Shown here in pieces: positions 62,445 through 64,000 of a DNA stretch of 64,000 nt. Numbering within the stretch: the stretch's first letter is position 1; the number at the start of each line of letters is the position of its first letter. The translations under genes and the position numbers were made by a program. The DNA comes from Microcystis panniformis FACHB-1757. GTDB lineage: Bacteria > Cyanobacteriota > Cyanobacteriia > Cyanobacteriales > Microcystaceae. The stretch lies in assembly GCF_001264245.1 (NCBI RefSeq), contig NZ_CP011339.1, positions 4,402,001 through 4,466,000 on the forward strand, in the 5' to 3' direction. The notes beneath the pieces were generated by a model. The model was not told the DNA's origin, did no database searches, and was given only the letters and a program-made list of their open reading frames with translations.

Positions 62445-63263
62445 TTACAATAAACTATCCATTAAAGTGAGAATTTCCGAGATATTTTCGCCCCTAGAAT
62501 TAGTTTTTAGATGGTTTTCTAAAAGTTCCTTGAGAGCAACCAGTTTCAGACTATTTTCCGCCAAAGTATTAGCGATCGCAGGAGCAGCCGGCAGATAACC
62601 CGTAGCACCTAAATCCATTAAAGCAGAACGACGCAGCTGTAATTCTTCCCCTTGCAAGGCATTAATCAGAATATCGCCATAGTAGGAATTAGCTGTGAGT
62701 TGATAGAGGGCGCGGGCAGCCGCATAACGCACTTTTTCGACGAAATGCTGTAAAAACGGTTCGATCAGGGGAATCGCTGCCGTCGCTTGCAGGGTTCCCA
62801 AGGCTTCGATAATCGCTTCGTAGGGTTGGACTAAATGGGGTTTTCCCGCCACTAAAACAGCCACTTCGATGCCACCCTCTAATAGTTTCTTTAAAGGTGC
62901 GATCGCGCTTCGATCCTGAAGCATTTCCAATGCTTGGGCCGCCGATTCACGCACATAATAATCCTCGCAGTCGAGACAGGCAATCAAAGCGGGAACACAA
63001 TTGAGATCATCTAATTTCCCTAAAGCACTGGCGGCATTGCGTCGCAGGGGATAACCGCCGTCGGGAGTGCGATCGCTTTCGTCTTCTAAAGCGGCAATTA
63101 AGGCCGAAATCGCCTCCGGTTGACGAACACGAAATCTACCCAACCACCAAGCAGCATAATAACGCGCTCCTAGGTCTTCTCTTTGCTGGATATTAGCGAT
63201 CGCTTGTTCAACAGTATAGGCCGGATTATCGACGGCAGCAGAGTAAGAATCGCTCATAGACAA
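62445..63263 (-). CDS. Phycocyanin alpha-subunit phycocyanobilin lyase, CpcE subunit
   Basis: 272 residues, HEAT-like repeats. It opens with 'AIANIQQREDLGARYYAAWWLGRFRV', then 'GYPLRRNAASALGKLDD', 'DYYVRESAAQALEMLQD', 'KVRYAAARALYQL'. The length and repeat order match CpcE, the catalytic partner of CpcF for bilin attachment to alpha-phycocyanin. cpcF is at 57848-58471 on the same strand; they are normally adjacent. A minisatellite precedes the start. Confidence 0.88.
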   Translation of the reverse strand: MSMSDSYSAAVDNPAYTVEQAIANIQQREDLGARYYAAWWLGRFRVRQPEAISALIAALEDESDRTPDGGYPLRRNAASALGKLDDLNCVPALIACLDCEDYYVRESAAQALEMLQDRSAIAPLKKLLEGGIEVAVLVAGKPHLVQPYEAIIEALGTLQATAAIPLIEPFLQHFVEKVRYAAARALYQLTANSYYGDILINALQGEELQLRRSALMDLGATGYLPAAPAIANTLAENSLKLVALKELLENHLKTNSRGENISEILTLMDSLL

Positions 63264-63272
63264 GTGAAAATG

Positions 63273-63430
63273 GGTGTAGGGGAAGTGGGGTGTGGGGTGT
63301 GGGGTGTGGGGTGTGGGGTGTGGGGAAGTGGGGAAGTGGGGAGAATAAATAAAACCTGTCTCCTGTCTCCTGTCTCCTTACTCCTGTCTCCTTACTCCTT
63401 ACTCCTGTCTCCTGACTCCTGTCTCGGAGA
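63273..63430. repeat. G-rich and pyrimidine-rich minisatellite, copy 2
   Basis: GGGGTGT units (63283-63340) then CTCCTGT/CTCCTTA units (63357-63423), the same layout as 58492-58623. It sits between pyruvate kinase and cpcE, immediately upstream of cpcE. Confidence 0.85.
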
Positions 63431-63445
63431 ATACTGACGACCGAC

Positions 63446-64000
63446 TCAGTTTTTCATAGTTGCCGCGCCATTGCCAATACCAGAATAAATTAAACCCCGT
63501 TGAGCATCGAGACTAATGATTACCCCTTCGCGGATAATTTTCGTGGCATCTTTAACCCCGACAATCACAGGAATACCCAATTTTAAACCGATAGTAGCGG
63601 CGTGATTGTTCATCGCATTATCTTCGGTGATAATTCCGCCAGCTTTCCGCATCATATCCACATATTCGGCGCTGGTGGTGGGAACGACTAAAATCTCCCC
63701 ACTACTAAAACTACCCACTTCTCGGGCATTATGGGCTACTCGCGCCCGGCCACTAGCCACACCCTGGCCGATACCCGTACCCTTGCCCAAAAGGGATTTT
63801 ACCACTTCCACCTTAATTAAATCCGTGGAACCGGCCACCCCTTGCAGAGTTCCCGCCGTCATCACCACTAAGTCACCATCCGCTAGGAGGTTATTTTCCT
63901 GGGCAAGATTCATCGCCACTTGAAAAGTTTGGCTGGTGGAGGGTAAATCGAGCAATAACATCGGTTTTACGCCCCAAACTAGCTGTAACTGCTGTGCCAC
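63446..64000 (-). CDS. Pyruvate kinase, 3' part
   Basis: The last 184 residues of the gene; the start is beyond the window. 'KPMLLLDLPSTSQTFQVAMNLAQENNLLADGDLVVMTAGT' is the end of the pyruvate kinase C-domain. 'GKGTGIGQGVASGRARVAHNA' and 'ILVVPTTSAEYVDMMRKAGGIITEDNAMNNHAATIGLKLGIPVIVGVKDAT' form a PEP-utilising mobile domain lacking the catalytic His of true PEP synthases (Asn and His in NNHA). Cyanobacterial pyruvate kinases have this extra domain. It catalyses PEP + ADP to pyruvate + ATP. Confidence 0.9.
   Translation of the reverse strand: MAQQLQLVWGVKPMLLLDLPSTSQTFQVAMNLAQENNLLADGDLVVMTAGTLQGVAGSTDLIKVEVVKSLLGKGTGIGQGVASGRARVAHNAREVGSFSSGEILVVPTTSAEYVDMMRKAGGIITEDNAMNNHAATIGLKLGIPVIVGVKDATKIIREGVIISLDAQRGLIYSGIGNGAATMKN

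Overview
The window looks like the chromosome of a unicellular bloom-forming cyanobacterium, most likely Microcystis aeruginosa or a close relative. The reasons are the phycocyanin lyase pair cpcE/cpcF, cyanobacterial pyruvate kinase with a PEP-utiliser tail, HIP1-type GCGATCGC octamers, PEP-CTERM proteins, DUF29 genes, AT-rich genes, and a very high density of insertion sequences, MITEs and toxin-antitoxin debris. The assignment rests on pattern recognition only.

Layout. (1) 1-5.5 kb is a graveyard of toxin-antitoxin genes and dispersed repeats. A PIN-domain gene is split by a 121-bp MITE. A cold-shock/DUF1294 gene is split by a complete IS1 with its 8-bp target duplication and a -1 frameshift transposase. 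(2) 5.5-11.5 kb holds housekeeping or unknown genes: a frameshifted PfkB-family kinase, an SDR oxidoreductase, a ComEA-like helix-hairpin-helix membrane protein, a TM2 protein and a DUF2470 protein. Part of the DUF2470 gene was duplicated and fused in frame to a secreted protein. (3) 11.5-16.6 kb is an RND efflux pump with its membrane fusion protein, then a PEP-CTERM protein and an IS5 remnant. (4) 19.3-52.5 kb is the centrepiece, a roughly 33-kb biosynthetic island read on the + strand. In order it carries a PAS-AraC regulator, a free carrier protein, a flavin-dependent halogenase, KS-AT-KR-ACP, KS-AT-ACP-C-ACP, an A-C protein with a serine code and no carrier domain, a PUFA-synthase/heterocyst-glycolipid type KS-AT-ACP, KR halves, a KR-dehydratase, a PfaC-like AT/dehydratase megaprotein, a PfaD-like enoyl reductase, an MFS exporter and a COG2907 flavin oxidase. 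(5) 52.7-55.8 kb has more PEP-CTERM genes; one carries two separate insertions whose removal restores the frame exactly. (6) 55.9-64 kb has an ABC-2 exporter, cpcF and cpcE separated by DUF29 genes, and a restriction-modification island inserted in one DUF29 copy with 13-bp direct repeats. The 3' part of pyruvate kinase runs off the window.

Reading of the cluster. The PfaA/C/D-like genes form an iterative fully reducing fatty-acid machine. The two modular PKS proteins and the serine-specific NRPS protein suggest a lipid chain extended by polyketide units and serine. The halogenase plus free carrier protein suggest chlorination or bromination of a carrier-bound intermediate. No thioesterase, reductase or phosphopantetheinyl transferase is seen in the window. 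I cannot name the product. The PfaA-like gene is broken into pieces, and one break is an exact -1 slip at a run of nine A's.

The cluster is bracketed by mirrored copies of a PEP-CTERM gene, an IS5 end, and two MITE families, all in opposite orientation on the two sides. Three genes carry single-base frameshifts in homopolymers. These are either genuine decay, slippage switches, or sequencing error.
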